Assembly: GCF_002019855.1 (NCBI RefSeq)
Contig: NZ_CM007717.1
Coordinates: 5,133,798-5,197,797, forward strand
Length of the DNA stretch: 64,000 nt
From: Streptomyces antibioticus
Lineage (GTDB): Bacteria; Actinomycetota; Actinomycetes; Streptomycetales; Streptomycetaceae
Direction: 5' to 3'
Positions 40,620 through 49,906 of this stretch are shown in pieces (position 1 is the first letter of the stretch; each line of letters opens with the position of its first letter). The position numbers were made by a program, and so were the translations under genes. The notes beneath the pieces were generated by a model. The model saw only the letters and a list, made by a program, of their open reading frames with translations. It did no database searches and was not told where the DNA came from.

Positions 40620-42467
40620 ATGTGCGGAATCGTGGGATACGTGGGGTCTCAGTCGGCGCTCGAGGTCGTCATGGCCGGGCTGAAGCGGCTGGAGTACCGG
40701 GGGTACGACTCGGCGGGTGTCGCCGTGCCGGCGGACGGGGGGCTCGCCGCCGCCCGGAAGGCGGGCAAGCTCGTCAATCTGGAGAAGGAGCTGACGGAGC
40801 GGCCGCTGCCGACCGGCACGACCGGTATCGGTCACACCCGGTGGGCCACGCACGGCGGGCCGACGGACGCCAACGCGCATCCGCACCTCGACAACGCGGG
40901 CCGGGTCGCCGTCGTGCACAACGGCATCATCGAGAACTTCGCCGTGCTGCGGGCCGAGCTGGCCGAGCGGGGGCACGAGCTGCTCTCCGAGACCGACACC
41001 GAGGTGGTGGCCCATCTGCTCGCCGAGGAGTTCTCGGTGACGGCCGACCTCGCCGAGGCCATGCGGCTGGTGTGCCGGCGGCTCGAAGGGGCGTTCACGC
41101 TGGTCGCGGTGCACGCCGACGAGCCGGACGTGGTCGTGGGGGCGCGCCGCAACTCGCCGCTCGTGGTGGGTGTCGGTGAGGGGGAGGCGTTCCTCGCCTC
41201 GGACGTCGCCGCGTTCATCGCGCACACCCGGTCGGCGATCGAGCTGGGCCAGGACCAGGTGGTCGAGCTGCGGCGGGACGGGGTGACGGTCACCGGTTTC
41301 GACGGGCTTCCGGCGCAGACCCGCTCGTACCACGTCGACTGGGACGCCTCGGCCGCGGAGAAGGGCGGCCACGACTACTTCATGCTCAAGGAGATCGCCG
41401 AGCAGCCCAAGGCGGTCGCCGACACCCTCCTCGGGCGGATCGACGCCTCGGGTTCGCTGACGCTGGACGAGGTGCGGATCTCCGCCTCCGAGCTGCGGGA
41501 GGTCGACAAGGTCGTCATCGTCGCCTGCGGTACGGCCTTCCACGCGGGGCTCATCGCCAAGTACGCCATCGAGCACTGGACGCGCATCCCCTGCGAGGTG
41601 GAGCTGGCCAGCGAGTTCCGTTACCGGGACCCGATCCTGGACTCGCGGTCGCTGGTCATCGCGATCTCCCAGTCCGGCGAGACCATGGACACCCTGATGG
41701 CGCTGCGGCACGCCCGTGAGCAGGGCTCCAAGGTGCTCGCCATCTGCAACACCAACGGCTCGACGATCCCGCGGGAGTCGGACGCCGTGCTGTACACGCA
41801 CGCCGGGCCCGAGGTGGCGGTCGCCTCCACCAAGGCGTTCCTGACCCAGCTCGTGGCCTGCTATCTGGTGGCCCTGTATCTGGGGCAGGTGCGGGGCACC
41901 AAGTGGGGGGACGAGATCACCGCCGTCATCCGGGACCTCGCCCGGATCTCCGGGTCGGTCGAGCAGGTGCTGGAGACCATGGAGCCGGTGCGGGAGCTGG
42001 CGCGGTCGCTCGCCGACAAGAAGACGGTGCTCTTCCTCGGCCGGCACGTGGGCTATCCGGTCGCCCTCGAGGGCGCGCTGAAGCTCAAGGAGCTGGCGTA
42101 CATGCACGCGGAGGGCTTCGCGGCGGGGGAGCTGAAGCACGGGCCGATCGCGCTGGTCGAGGACGATCTGCCGGTCGTCGTGATCGTGCCGTCGCCGCGG
42201 GGCCGCTCGGTCCTGCACGACAAGATCGTCTCCAACATCCAGGAGATCCGGGCCCGGGGCGCCCGCACGATCGTGATCGCGGAGGAGGGGGACGAGGCGG
42301 TCGTGCCGTACGCCGACCATCTCGTCCGGGTGCCGGTCACGCCGACGCTGCTCCAGCCGCTGGTGGCGACGGTGCCGTTGCAGGTGTTCGCCTGCGAGCT
42401 GGCGACGGCCCGGGGCAACGAGGTGGACCAGCCGCGCAACCTGGCGAAGTCCGTGACCGTGGAGTGA
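40620..42467 (+). CDS. glmS: Glutamine-fructose-6-phosphate aminotransferase
   Basis: 615 residues. It makes glucosamine-6-P from fructose-6-P and glutamine. The ATG at 40620 exposes the N-terminal nucleophile in MCGIVGYVG; the very long open frame upstream is not coding. The glutaminase domain has GHTRWATHG, and two SIS domains follow (VACGTAFHAGLIAKYAIE, SQSGETMDTLMALR, VASTKAFLTQLVA), ending PRNLAKSVTVE, the conserved C-tail. No glmS ribozyme-like sequence is seen upstream, as expected for actinobacteria. Confidence 0.98.
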   Translation: MCGIVGYVGSQSALEVVMAGLKRLEYRGYDSAGVAVPADGGLAAARKAGKLVNLEKELTERPLPTGTTGIGHTRWATHGGPTDANAHPHLDNAGRVAVVHNGIIENFAVLRAELAERGHELLSETDTEVVAHLLAEEFSVTADLAEAMRLVCRRLEGAFTLVAVHADEPDVVVGARRNSPLVVGVGEGEAFLASDVAAFIAHTRSAIELGQDQVVELRRDGVTVTGFDGLPAQTRSYHVDWDASAAEKGGHDYFMLKEIAEQPKAVADTLLGRIDASGSLTLDEVRISASELREVDKVVIVACGTAFHAGLIAKYAIEHWTRIPCEVELASEFRYRDPILDSRSLVIAISQSGETMDTLMALRHAREQGSKVLAICNTNGSTIPRESDAVLYTHAGPEVAVASTKAFLTQLVACYLVALYLGQVRGTKWGDEITAVIRDLARISGSVEQVLETMEPVRELARSLADKKTVLFLGRHVGYPVALEGALKLKELAYMHAEGFAAGELKHGPIALVEDDLPVVVIVPSPRGRSVLHDKIVSNIQEIRARGARTIVIAEEGDEAVVPYADHLVRVPVTPTLLQPLVATVPLQVFACELATARGNEVDQPRNLAKSVTVE

Positions 42468-42504
42468 ACGGCCCGGCGCCGGGGGAGGCCCCGGCGCCGA
42501 CCGG

Positions 42505-44247
42505 TCAGCCGTTGCCCTCGCGGCGCCGCCAGGACGCGCGGGCCCAGCGGAACAGGCTGTACTCCAGGACGGCCATGCCGAGCATGCCGTGCAGGGGAGG
42601 GAAGCGGTCCTCCTGGATCCGCTCGACGATCAGGTACCCGCAGATCACCGGCCAGACGGCGGCCGCAGTGCCCAGGACGGCGCAGAGCGCCGTCCAGCCC
42701 CAGCGGCGGGCCGTCCCGCGCACGTCGCGGGGCGGCTTCTCGGGCTTGCGGGGCCGCGGGATCTGCTCCTCCGGGCGGGCCGGCAGCGGTACCACGGCGT
42801 CCGCAGGTACGGCCGCGTCGATCGCCGCGATCCGCTCGGCGGTGACCCCCTTGAACAGGGTGGGTTCCACGGTGACGATGAAACCGTCGTGACCGGTGAG
42901 GACCCGGGCCCCGTCGGGCCGGGCCGTGATCGCCGCCAGGGCGTCGAAGCGGACGGTGACCGGGCCCCGGGGCGTCACCAGGCTCACGCCCTCGGCGCCG
43001 ATCACCAGCGCGACCTGGTCGTTCTCCAGAGACACGTGCCGGGTGCCGGTCACCTGGTCCTCGGAGTGCTGCGGCGCCAGGGTGAGGCCTGCCCAGTCGA
43101 CACCCCGGCCCGGCACCTGGAGCAGGGTGCTCTGCCACGCCTCGCGGGCGACCTCGCGCAGATCGGCGAGGGTCACCGCGTCCAGCTCGGCCCGGTGCCG
43201 GTCGGGGCTGAGGATCGGATGCCCCAGCAGCAGGCTCAGCGCGTACGAGGGGAGCGAGACGGCGCCCAGGTCGGGAAGGTCGTACAGCTTGAGGAGCTTG
43301 GTGCGCACGGAGTCCAGTTCGGACTGCTCGATGCGGCCCGCGCGCAGCCGGGCGAGGGTGTCGACGAAACCGCCGACCACCGCGTCCTGCTTCTCCGGCA
43401 GGGCGTCGGCGTACGCGGTGAGGGTGGCGTACTCGGCGTCGCGCGGGGAGTAGTCGGCCTCCGCCGTGTAGGAGTAACCGCCCTCCTGGCGCAGGTCCTT
43501 GAAGAGGGCCCGGCCGACGACGTCGGCGTAGACGGAGGCGGCCGTGGAGCGGCGTACGACGGAGGTGAGGACCACATGGCCGTCCTCGCCGTGGATGTAG
43601 GCCGGGGTGACCGGCAGGGCGCTGGTCGGGGCGGGGGCCGGGATGCGCTCGCCCGCCGGGAGGGTCAGGTCGAGGCCCTCGGGGACATGGCCGGCGGTGA
43701 TCCACAGGACCGCGTTGTCGCGGGTGAAGCGGGTCTCGGCCCACCGCCGGACCTGGTCGGCGGTCAGGCTCCAGGTGCCGGGCTCGCTGTATCCGGCCAG
43801 GCCGTAGCCCTGGGCGCCGTACCGCCACACCGGCATCTGGTGGTTCGGACCGGTGCCCCGGCCGGCCGCCTCGGTGCGCAGGATCTCCTTCTCGGTCTCC
43901 AGGCGCTCCATCGGCAGATCGCGCAGGCCCGCGCAGACGCCGTTGAGATGGGCGACGATCTCCTCCTCGGCGCCGGTGGCGTGGAAGAGGGTGTACGTGC
44001 TTCCCGTCGCGCCGTTGTGGTGCAGGTCGGACAGGCCGAGGCGGTGCAGGGCGAGATGCTCGACGAGATGGGTGATCCCGGCGGTGGCCAGGGTCTCGTC
44101 GGCGCGGCCCACCCGGAAGAAGAGACCGGCGGTGATCTCCGTGCCGGTCCCGGGGGCGTACAGGACGGGAACGCCCTGGACGGTCGTGTGCGAGAGCAGG
44201 CCGTCGAGCGTGTCCAGGCCGCTCGGGCCGGTGAGTCCGGTGGTCAT
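42505..44247 (-). CDS. M16-family (insulinase-like) metallopeptidase with C-terminal membrane helix
   Basis: 580 residues. The inverted zinc motif HxxEH is intact at residues 60-64 (HLVEH), with the distal Glu region in EEEIVAHLNGVCAGL further on. A second half (VVRRSTAASVYADVV, LFKDLRQEGGYSY) resembles the C-terminal M16 domain. Unusually, a hydrophobic segment near residues 527-552 (WTALCAVLGTAAAVWPVICG) suggests membrane anchoring. No signal peptide is seen, so the catalytic part may face the cytoplasm. The ATG at 44247 overlaps the upstream stop by 4 nt. Activity and substrate are unknown. Confidence 0.8.
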   Translation of the reverse strand: MTTGLTGPSGLDTLDGLLSHTTVQGVPVLYAPGTGTEITAGLFFRVGRADETLATAGITHLVEHLALHRLGLSDLHHNGATGSTYTLFHATGAEEEIVAHLNGVCAGLRDLPMERLETEKEILRTEAAGRGTGPNHQMPVWRYGAQGYGLAGYSEPGTWSLTADQVRRWAETRFTRDNAVLWITAGHVPEGLDLTLPAGERIPAPAPTSALPVTPAYIHGEDGHVVLTSVVRRSTAASVYADVVGRALFKDLRQEGGYSYTAEADYSPRDAEYATLTAYADALPEKQDAVVGGFVDTLARLRAGRIEQSELDSVRTKLLKLYDLPDLGAVSLPSYALSLLLGHPILSPDRHRAELDAVTLADLREVAREAWQSTLLQVPGRGVDWAGLTLAPQHSEDQVTGTRHVSLENDQVALVIGAEGVSLVTPRGPVTVRFDALAAITARPDGARVLTGHDGFIVTVEPTLFKGVTAERIAAIDAAVPADAVVPLPARPEEQIPRPRKPEKPPRDVRGTARRWGWTALCAVLGTAAAVWPVICGYLIVERIQEDRFPPLHGMLGMAVLEYSLFRWARASWRRREGNG

Positions 44248-45230
44248 CGGTGGGCCCCTCCCTGTGCCTGGAACGCGGCGTCGCGGAACTTCAGGAACGT
44301 GGCCCTCGGGTCGCCCGTGTACTGCCAGGGGAACTCGGAGGCCAGGTCGCCGAGGAAGGCGAAGTGCGGGGCCGCCAGCGCGTGGTGGCCGCCGAGGGAG
44401 AAGGCGAACGCGAACGCGCTGTGCGCGCCGACCGAGTTCCAGCCGGGGCGGTAGTCGGCGTGCAGCACGGACACCTGGGCGGCGAAGCGCAGATCGTCGC
44501 GGACCGGTACGCCCCGCAGATAGGCGGCGGAGTCGGTGCCGTCCAGGTCCGCCGCGTGTTCGATGTGGGCCAAGGCGACCACGGCGGCGGCGTCGGTGGC
44601 GTCCGGCGCGGAGGTCGCGCACTCGCGGGCGAAGCCGTGGGCCAGCTCCCAGGTGCCGCCCCACTTCGGGCAGAGCTGCTGGAGCAGTTGGGTCTGCGCC
44701 CGGTACAGATGCGGGTGGTGGGCGGAGAGCCGGTCGAAGCGGCGGCGGGCCTCCGCCCGGCCCAGCTCCAGACCGCGTGCGGTGAGCAGGCGGGCCGTCC
44801 AGGCGGGGGCGTAGCCGGGCTGTTCGGCGCAGACGTCGATCAGCAGGCGCTCGGCCCTGCGCAGCCAGTCGTGGAACTGGTCGAACTGGTCGCGCGAGAC
44901 GTGGTTCGCGCGGGCGCCGCTGCGGATGTCCCAGCCGATGCGGATGTACCGCTCGGCGAGCAGGGTGCGGGGCAGCGGGTCGGCGGGGAGGTCGGCGGCG
45001 GCCTGCTCCAGAAACGTTTCGACGCCGTCGATGTCGGCGAGGACGGACGCGCCGGTGGTGACCTTCTCCACCGAGTCGAGCGACCCGAACCAGGCACGTA
45101 CCTCGGGCCACTTGCCCGCGCGGGCCGCGGTGCGCAGCGGGCGCAGCTCGGGTGTGTTGTCGAAGGGGCTGAAGGTGGGCCCCGGCGGGCCCCAGCCCGC
45201 TGTCGTGGGTCTGCCGTCGGTTCCGCTCAT
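44244..45230 (-). CDS. Hypothetical helical-repeat protein coupled to the M16 peptidase
   Basis: 328 residues, not recognised as a named family. The predicted structure is mostly helical with TPR/Sel1-like spacing (ELRPLRTAARAGKWPEVRAW, LLAERYIRIGWDIRSG, LLIDVCAEQPGYAPAWTARL). There is no signal peptide or membrane segment. The ATG at 45230 is preferred over 45254 and 45260 because a G-rich site lies before it. Its TGA overlaps the next ATG (ATGA), so it is translationally coupled to the M16-type peptidase and may be its adaptor or regulator. This role is inferred from position only. Confidence 0.7.
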   Translation of the reverse strand: MSGTDGRPTTAGWGPPGPTFSPFDNTPELRPLRTAARAGKWPEVRAWFGSLDSVEKVTTGASVLADIDGVETFLEQAAADLPADPLPRTLLAERYIRIGWDIRSGARANHVSRDQFDQFHDWLRRAERLLIDVCAEQPGYAPAWTARLLTARGLELGRAEARRRFDRLSAHHPHLYRAQTQLLQQLCPKWGGTWELAHGFARECATSAPDATDAAAVVALAHIEHAADLDGTDSAAYLRGVPVRDDLRFAAQVSVLHADYRPGWNSVGAHSAFAFAFSLGGHHALAAPHFAFLGDLASEFPWQYTGDPRATFLKFRDAAFQAQGGAHR

Positions 45231-45349
45231 GTCCCCCGCCCGCCTTTTTGTCATGATCAAGTCGCGGAAGGCTAGCAGGAAGCTGTGACATCCGGGTGGG
45301 CGGGCGGGGCGGCAGGGCCGCCCCCGGGGGCAGCCGTAGGGTGCTCGGC

Positions 45350-45721
45350 ATGAGCATCATCGGGGTCGGTATCGACGTGGCCGAGATCGAGCGGTTCGCC
45401 GCCTCGCTGGAGCGGACCCCCGCGCTGGCCCAGCGTCTCTTCATCGAGAGCGAGTTGCTGCTGCCGAGCGGGGAGCGCAGGGGGGTCGCCTCGCTGGCGG
45501 CGCGGTTCGCGGCGAAGGAGGCGCTGGCCAAGGCGCTGGGGGCACCGGCGGGGCTGCTGTGGACCGACGCGGAGGTGTACGTCGAGGACAGCGGGCAGCC
45601 GCGGCTGCGGGTGTCCGGGACCGTGGCGGCACGCGCCGCCGAACTGGGCGTCCAGTCCTGGCATGTGTCGCTCAGTCACGACGCGGGGGTGGCCTCGGCG
45701 GTGGTGATCGCGGAGGGGTGA
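45350..45721 (+). CDS. acpS: Holo-[acyl-carrier-protein] synthase
   Basis: 123 residues. It transfers phosphopantetheine from CoA to ACP serine. The metal-binding [12 protein letters not shown] with Asp9 and the [13 protein letters not shown] motif with Glu are intact. The C-terminal [17 protein letters not shown] is conserved. The ATG at 45350 is the family start. It precedes nnr by 55 nt. Confidence 0.97.
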   Translation: MSIIGVGIDVAEIERFAASLERTPALAQRLFIESELLLPSGERRGVASLAARFAAKEALAKALGAPAGLLWTDAEVYVEDSGQPRLRVSGTVAARAAELGVQSWHVSLSHDAGVASAVVIAEG

Positions 45722-45776
45722 CGGCTCGGCGGCGATTGCCGGGGGCCGGGCGCCCGGCGGTGACAGACTCGGTCGT

Positions 45777-47210
45777 ATGCGTACCGCGTACAGCGTAGAG
45801 ACGGTCAGGTCAGCCGAGCGCGCGCTCATGGCGCTGCTTCCCGAGGGGGCGTTGATGCAGCGGGCCGCCGCCGGGCTGGCGGCCGCCTGCGCCGATCTCC
45901 TCGGGCGGGTGTACGGGCGGCGGGTCGTCCTGCTGGTCGGCAGCGGGGACAACGGCGGCGACGCCCTGTACGCCGGGGCCCGGCTCGCCCGGCGCGGCGC
46001 CGGGGTGACGGCCGTCCTGCTCGCCCCCGGCCGGGCCCACGCCGAGGGGCTGGCCGCGCTGCTGCGGGCCGGCGGCAGGACCGTGACGCCCGGCGACGCC
46101 GGACCGGCGATCCGGCGGGCCGATCTGGTGCTGGACGGAATCGTCGGCATCGGCGGCAAGGGCGGACTGCGCGAGGACGCCGCCGCGCTCGTCGAACGGG
46201 TGGCCGCCACCCGCGCCGCCGTCGTCGCCGTCGACCTGCCCAGCGGGGTGGAGGCGGACACCGGCGAGGTGCGCGGCGCGGCCGTCCGGGCCGACCTCAC
46301 CGTCACCTTCGGCGCGCACAAGCCGGCCCTGCTGGTCGACCCGGCGCGCGAGTACGCCGGGTCGGTGCGGTTCGTCGGCATCGGCCTGGAGCCGCCCGCC
46401 GACGGGGCCGTGCTGGAGGCGTTGCAGCACGGCGACGTGGCCGCGCTGCTGCCGGTGCCGGGGGCCGAGAGCGACAAGTACCGGCGCGGGGTGGTGGGCG
46501 TCGCCGCCGGGTCGGCGCGCTATCCCGGGGCCGCCGTGCTGGCCGTCGCGGGCGCGCTGCGCGGCGGGGCGGGGGCCGTCCGGTACGTCGGACCCGCCGG
46601 GCCCGCCGTGCTCGCCCGGTTCCCCGAGACGCTGGTGTCGGACCGCGGGCCCCGGGAGGCGGGGCGTGTGCAGGCGTGGGTGGTCGGACCCGGGGCCGGG
46701 GACGACGCCGCCGCCGTCACCGAGGTGCTCGCGGCGGACGTACCGGTGCTGCTGGACGCGGACGGCCTGCGGCTGGCCGACCGGGACGCGGTACGGGCCC
46801 GGACCGCGCCGACCCTGATGACCCCGCACGCCGGAGAGGCCGCGGCCCTGCTCGGGGTGGCGCGCGAGGAGGTCGAGGCCGCGCGGCTGGCCCACGCCCG
46901 CGAACTCGCCGCGCGCTACCGGGCGACGGTCCTGCTCAAGGGCTCGACCACGCTGGTCGCCGACCCGGACGGGGGGCCCGTCCGGGTGAACCCGACCGGA
47001 ACCCCGTGGCTCGCCACCGCCGGCAGCGGTGACGTGCTCTCCGGGCTCGCCGGATCCCTGCTGGCGGCGGGCCTGACGGCACGGGACGCGGGCAGCGTGG
47101 CGGCGTATCTGCACGGCCTGGCGGGCCGCTTCGCCTCGGACGGCGCACCGGTGGGCGCCCACGACGTGGCGGACGCGCTGCCGGAGGTGTGGCGGGACGT
47201 ACGGGGGTGA
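45777..47210 (+). CDS. nnr: Bifunctional NAD(P)H-hydrate repair enzyme
   Basis: 477 residues. The N-terminal YjeF_N domain (epimerase) has LVGSGDNGGDALYAGARLA. The C-terminal ribokinase-like ADP-dependent dehydratase domain has MTPHAGEAAALLG, LLKGSTTLVADPDG and the GSGDVLSGLAGSLLA motif. Together they repair hydrated NADH and NADPH, a damage-control role. The fusion is the standard bacterial form. It sits between acpS and alr, a common actinobacterial arrangement. Confidence 0.96.
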   Translation: MRTAYSVETVRSAERALMALLPEGALMQRAAAGLAAACADLLGRVYGRRVVLLVGSGDNGGDALYAGARLARRGAGVTAVLLAPGRAHAEGLAALLRAGGRTVTPGDAGPAIRRADLVLDGIVGIGGKGGLREDAAALVERVAATRAAVVAVDLPSGVEADTGEVRGAAVRADLTVTFGAHKPALLVDPAREYAGSVRFVGIGLEPPADGAVLEALQHGDVAALLPVPGAESDKYRRGVVGVAAGSARYPGAAVLAVAGALRGGAGAVRYVGPAGPAVLARFPETLVSDRGPREAGRVQAWVVGPGAGDDAAAVTEVLAADVPVLLDADGLRLADRDAVRARTAPTLMTPHAGEAAALLGVAREEVEAARLAHARELAARYRATVLLKGSTTLVADPDGGPVRVNPTGTPWLATAGSGDVLSGLAGSLLAAGLTARDAGSVAAYLHGLAGRFASDGAPVGAHDVADALPEVWRDVRG

Positions 47211-47364
47211 GGCGGGCGTCCGGCCGGGTGGCTCGGCGTGAGCCGGGTGCGGGCCGGGGCGGGGCCGGGCGGGTGAGCGTTCGGGTGCTGCCGCGGGAGC
47301 CCGTCGCGCGGGGACCGGCCCGGTCCCCGAGGGCTTGTCCGGCCGCTCTGAGACACTGGGCGCG

Positions 47365-48528
47365 ATGAGTGAGACTGCACGCCCGCCCGCCGCCCCGCCC
47401 CGCGCCCGCGCCGAGATCGACCTGGCCGCGCTGCGGGCCAATGTGCGGACCCTGCGCGCCAAGGCGCCGGGGGCGGCGTTCATGGCCGTGGTCAAGGCCG
47501 ACGGGTACGGGCACGGCGCGTTCCCGTGCGCCCGGGCGGCCGTCGAGGCCGGGGCCACCTGGGTGGGCACCGCCACCCCCGAGGAGGCGCTCGCGCTGCG
47601 CGCCCGCGGCGGGCTGCCGGCGGACGTCCGGATCATGTGCTGGCTGTGGACGCCGGGCGGGCCCTGGCGGGAGGCCGTCGAGGCCGGTATCGACGTGTCC
47701 CTGAGCGCGATGTGGGCGCTGCGGGAGGTCGTCGGGGCCGCCCGCGCCGCCGGCCGTCCCGCGCGCGTGCAGCTCAAGGCCGACACCGGGCTCGGGCGGA
47801 GCGGCTGCCAGCCCGCCGACTGGCCCGAACTGGTCGCCGGGGCGCTGCGCGCCGAGCGCGACGGACTGGTCCGGATCACCGGGCTGTGGTCGCACTTCGC
47901 CTGCGCCGACGAACCCGGCCACCCCTCCGTGGCCGCCCAGCTCACCCGCTTCCGCGAGATGGTGGGGTACGCCGAGGCGGAGGGCGTACGGCCCGAGGTG
48001 CGGCACATCGCCAACTCGCCGGGCCTGCTCACCCTCCCGGAGGCCCACTTCGACCTGGTCCGTCCGGGCGTCTCGATGTACGGCCTGTCGCCGAGCCCCG
48101 AGGTCGGCACCAGCGCGGACCTGGGACTGCGCCCGGTGATGACGCTCGCCACCCCGCTGGCCCTGGTCAAGCACGTCCAGGGCGGGCACGGCGTGAGCTA
48201 CGGCCACCACTACGTCACCCCGGGCGCCACCACCCTCGGCCTGGTCCCGCTGGGGTACGCCGACGGCGTCCCGCGGCACGCCTCCGGGACCGGACCGGTG
48301 CTGATCGGCGGCAAGTGGCGGACGGTCGCCGGGCGGATCGCCATGGACCAGTTCGTCGTCGACCTCGGCGGAGACGAACCGGAGGCGGGCGGCGAGGCGG
48401 TCCTCTTCGGCCCCGGCGACCGCGGCGAGCCCACGGCGGAGGACTGGGCGCAGGCGGCGGGAACCATCGGGTACGAGATCGTCACACGCATCGGCGGACG
48501 CGTCCCGCGCGTCTATGTGAACGAGTGA
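47365..48528 (+). CDS. alr: Alanine racemase
   Basis: 387 residues. It makes D-Ala for peptidoglycan. The PLP lysine is Lys44 in VKADGYGHG and the second catalytic base is about Tyr279 in GVSYGHHYV. ANSPGLLTLPEAHFDLVRPG and the later VAGRIAMDQFVVDLG match the family. The ATG at 47365 is chosen by family length; an in-frame GTG at 47335 has no support. A 15-bp tandem repeat spans the stop codon. Confidence 0.97.
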   Translation: MSETARPPAAPPRARAEIDLAALRANVRTLRAKAPGAAFMAVVKADGYGHGAFPCARAAVEAGATWVGTATPEEALALRARGGLPADVRIMCWLWTPGGPWREAVEAGIDVSLSAMWALREVVGAARAAGRPARVQLKADTGLGRSGCQPADWPELVAGALRAERDGLVRITGLWSHFACADEPGHPSVAAQLTRFREMVGYAEAEGVRPEVRHIANSPGLLTLPEAHFDLVRPGVSMYGLSPSPEVGTSADLGLRPVMTLATPLALVKHVQGGHGVSYGHHYVTPGATTLGLVPLGYADGVPRHASGTGPVLIGGKWRTVAGRIAMDQFVVDLGGDEPEAGGEAVLFGPGDRGEPTAEDWAQAAGTIGYEIVTRIGGRVPRVYVNE

Positions 48529-48561
48529 CGCGTGAACGGGCGACGCGTGAACGGGTGACGC
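48517..48561 (+). repeat. Three 15-bp tandem repeats across the alr stop codon
   Basis: gtgaacgagtgacgc (48517-48531), gtgaacgggcgacgc (48532-48546) and gtgaacgggtgacgc (48547-48561) follow each other directly. The first contains the last two alr codons and its TGA at 48526-48528. The copies differ at one or two bases. Confidence 0.93.
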
Positions 48562-48649
48562 GCGACCAGTGACGTGACGGGGACGGGCGCCCCGCGGGCG
48601 GGACCCGACGGCAGGCGCCCGGCGGACCAGCGGATCAGAGGAGCGGTAC

Positions 48650-49906
48650 GTGAGCGAGAGCAGTGCGGAGGCGGTGGCGGGCGCCGCCTCGGCGGCCGTC
48701 GCCGCCGCCTCCGCGACGGGGGCGGCCGGGAACTGGCGCCGGGCGACCGGTATCGCCGGTGCCGCGATAGGCGTGATCGCCGCGGGCGCCGCGGCCGGGG
48801 TCGCCCTGGAGCGGATGACCGTGGGGCGCGGGATGCGGGCCAAGGCCCGGCTCGCCCTCGACTCGGCGGGCCCGTACGGGGCGCTGCGCGGCACCCCCGG
48901 CAGGGCGACGGCCGACGACGGCACCGAGCTGTACTACGAGGTGGACGACGTCGAGCCGCAGGGCGGCCCGGCCCCCCGGCGCCGCCGGCTGTTCGGCCGC
49001 AAGGCTCCGCTGCCGGTCACCGTCGTCTTCAGCCACGGCTACTGCCTCTCCCAGGACTCCTGGCACTTCCAGCGGGCCGCGCTGCGGGGCGTGGTGCGCA
49101 CCGTGCACTGGGACCAGCGCAGCCACGGCCGGTCCGCGCGCGGGGCGGCCCAGCTCCAGGACGGGGCGCCGGTCACCATCGACCAGTTGGGGCGCGATCT
49201 GAAGGCCGTGATCGACGCGGCCGTGCCGGAGGGGCCGATCGTGCTGGTCGGGCACTCCATGGGCGGGATGACGGTGATGGCGCTCGCCGCCCAGTTCCCG
49301 GAGCTGATCCGGGACCGGGTCGTCGCGACCGCCTTCGTCGGTACGTCGTCCGGGCGGCTCGGCGAGGTCAACTTCGGTCTGCCGGTCGCGGGCGTCAACG
49401 CGGTCCGGCGGGTGCTGCCGGGCGTGCTCAAGGCGCTCGGTCAGCAGGCGGCCCTGGTGGAGAAGGGGCGCCGGGCCACCGCCGACCTCTTCGCCGGGAT
49501 CATCAAGCGGTACTCCTTCGCGTCCCGGGACGTGGATCCGGCGGTGGCGCGGTTCGCCGAGCGGATGATCGAGGGCACCCCGATCGACGTGGTCGCCGAG
49601 TTCTACCCGGCCTTCACCGACCACGACAAGACCGAGGCGCTGGCCTGCTTCACGGAGATGCCGGTGCTGGTGCTCGCCGGGATCGGCGACCTGGTCACGC
49701 CCAGCGAGCACAGCGAGGCCATCGCCGATCTGCTGCCGGACGCCGAGCTGGTGCTCGTGCCGGACGCCGGGCACCTGGTGATGCTGGAGCACCCGGAGGT
49801 GGTCACCGACCGCCTCGCCGACCTGCTGACCCGCGCGGGCGCCGTGCCGGCAGGGGCTACCGTGGGTGGCTATGGAAGCACCAGCAGCACCGCACAACCC
49901 GGCTGA
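48650..49906 (+). CDS. Alpha/beta hydrolase
   Basis: 418 residues. An Ala-rich start and one hydrophobic segment (residues 33-53) suggest a membrane anchor. The alpha/beta fold follows: oxyanion-region VVFSHGYCLSQDSW, HWDQRSHGRS, nucleophile elbow VGHSMGGMTVM with Ser203, and a C-terminal VLVPDAGHLVMLEHPE with the catalytic His. The family occurs between alr and tsaE in many Streptomyces; its substrate is unknown. GTG start with gagaggagcgg upstream. It overlaps tsaE by 35 nt. Confidence 0.88.
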   Translation: MSESSAEAVAGAASAAVAAASATGAAGNWRRATGIAGAAIGVIAAGAAAGVALERMTVGRGMRAKARLALDSAGPYGALRGTPGRATADDGTELYYEVDDVEPQGGPAPRRRRLFGRKAPLPVTVVFSHGYCLSQDSWHFQRAALRGVVRTVHWDQRSHGRSARGAAQLQDGAPVTIDQLGRDLKAVIDAAVPEGPIVLVGHSMGGMTVMALAAQFPELIRDRVVATAFVGTSSGRLGEVNFGLPVAGVNAVRRVLPGVLKALGQQAALVEKGRRATADLFAGIIKRYSFASRDVDPAVARFAERMIEGTPIDVVAEFYPAFTDHDKTEALACFTEMPVLVLAGIGDLVTPSEHSEAIADLLPDAELVLVPDAGHLVMLEHPEVVTDRLADLLTRAGAVPAGATVGGYGSTSSTAQPG

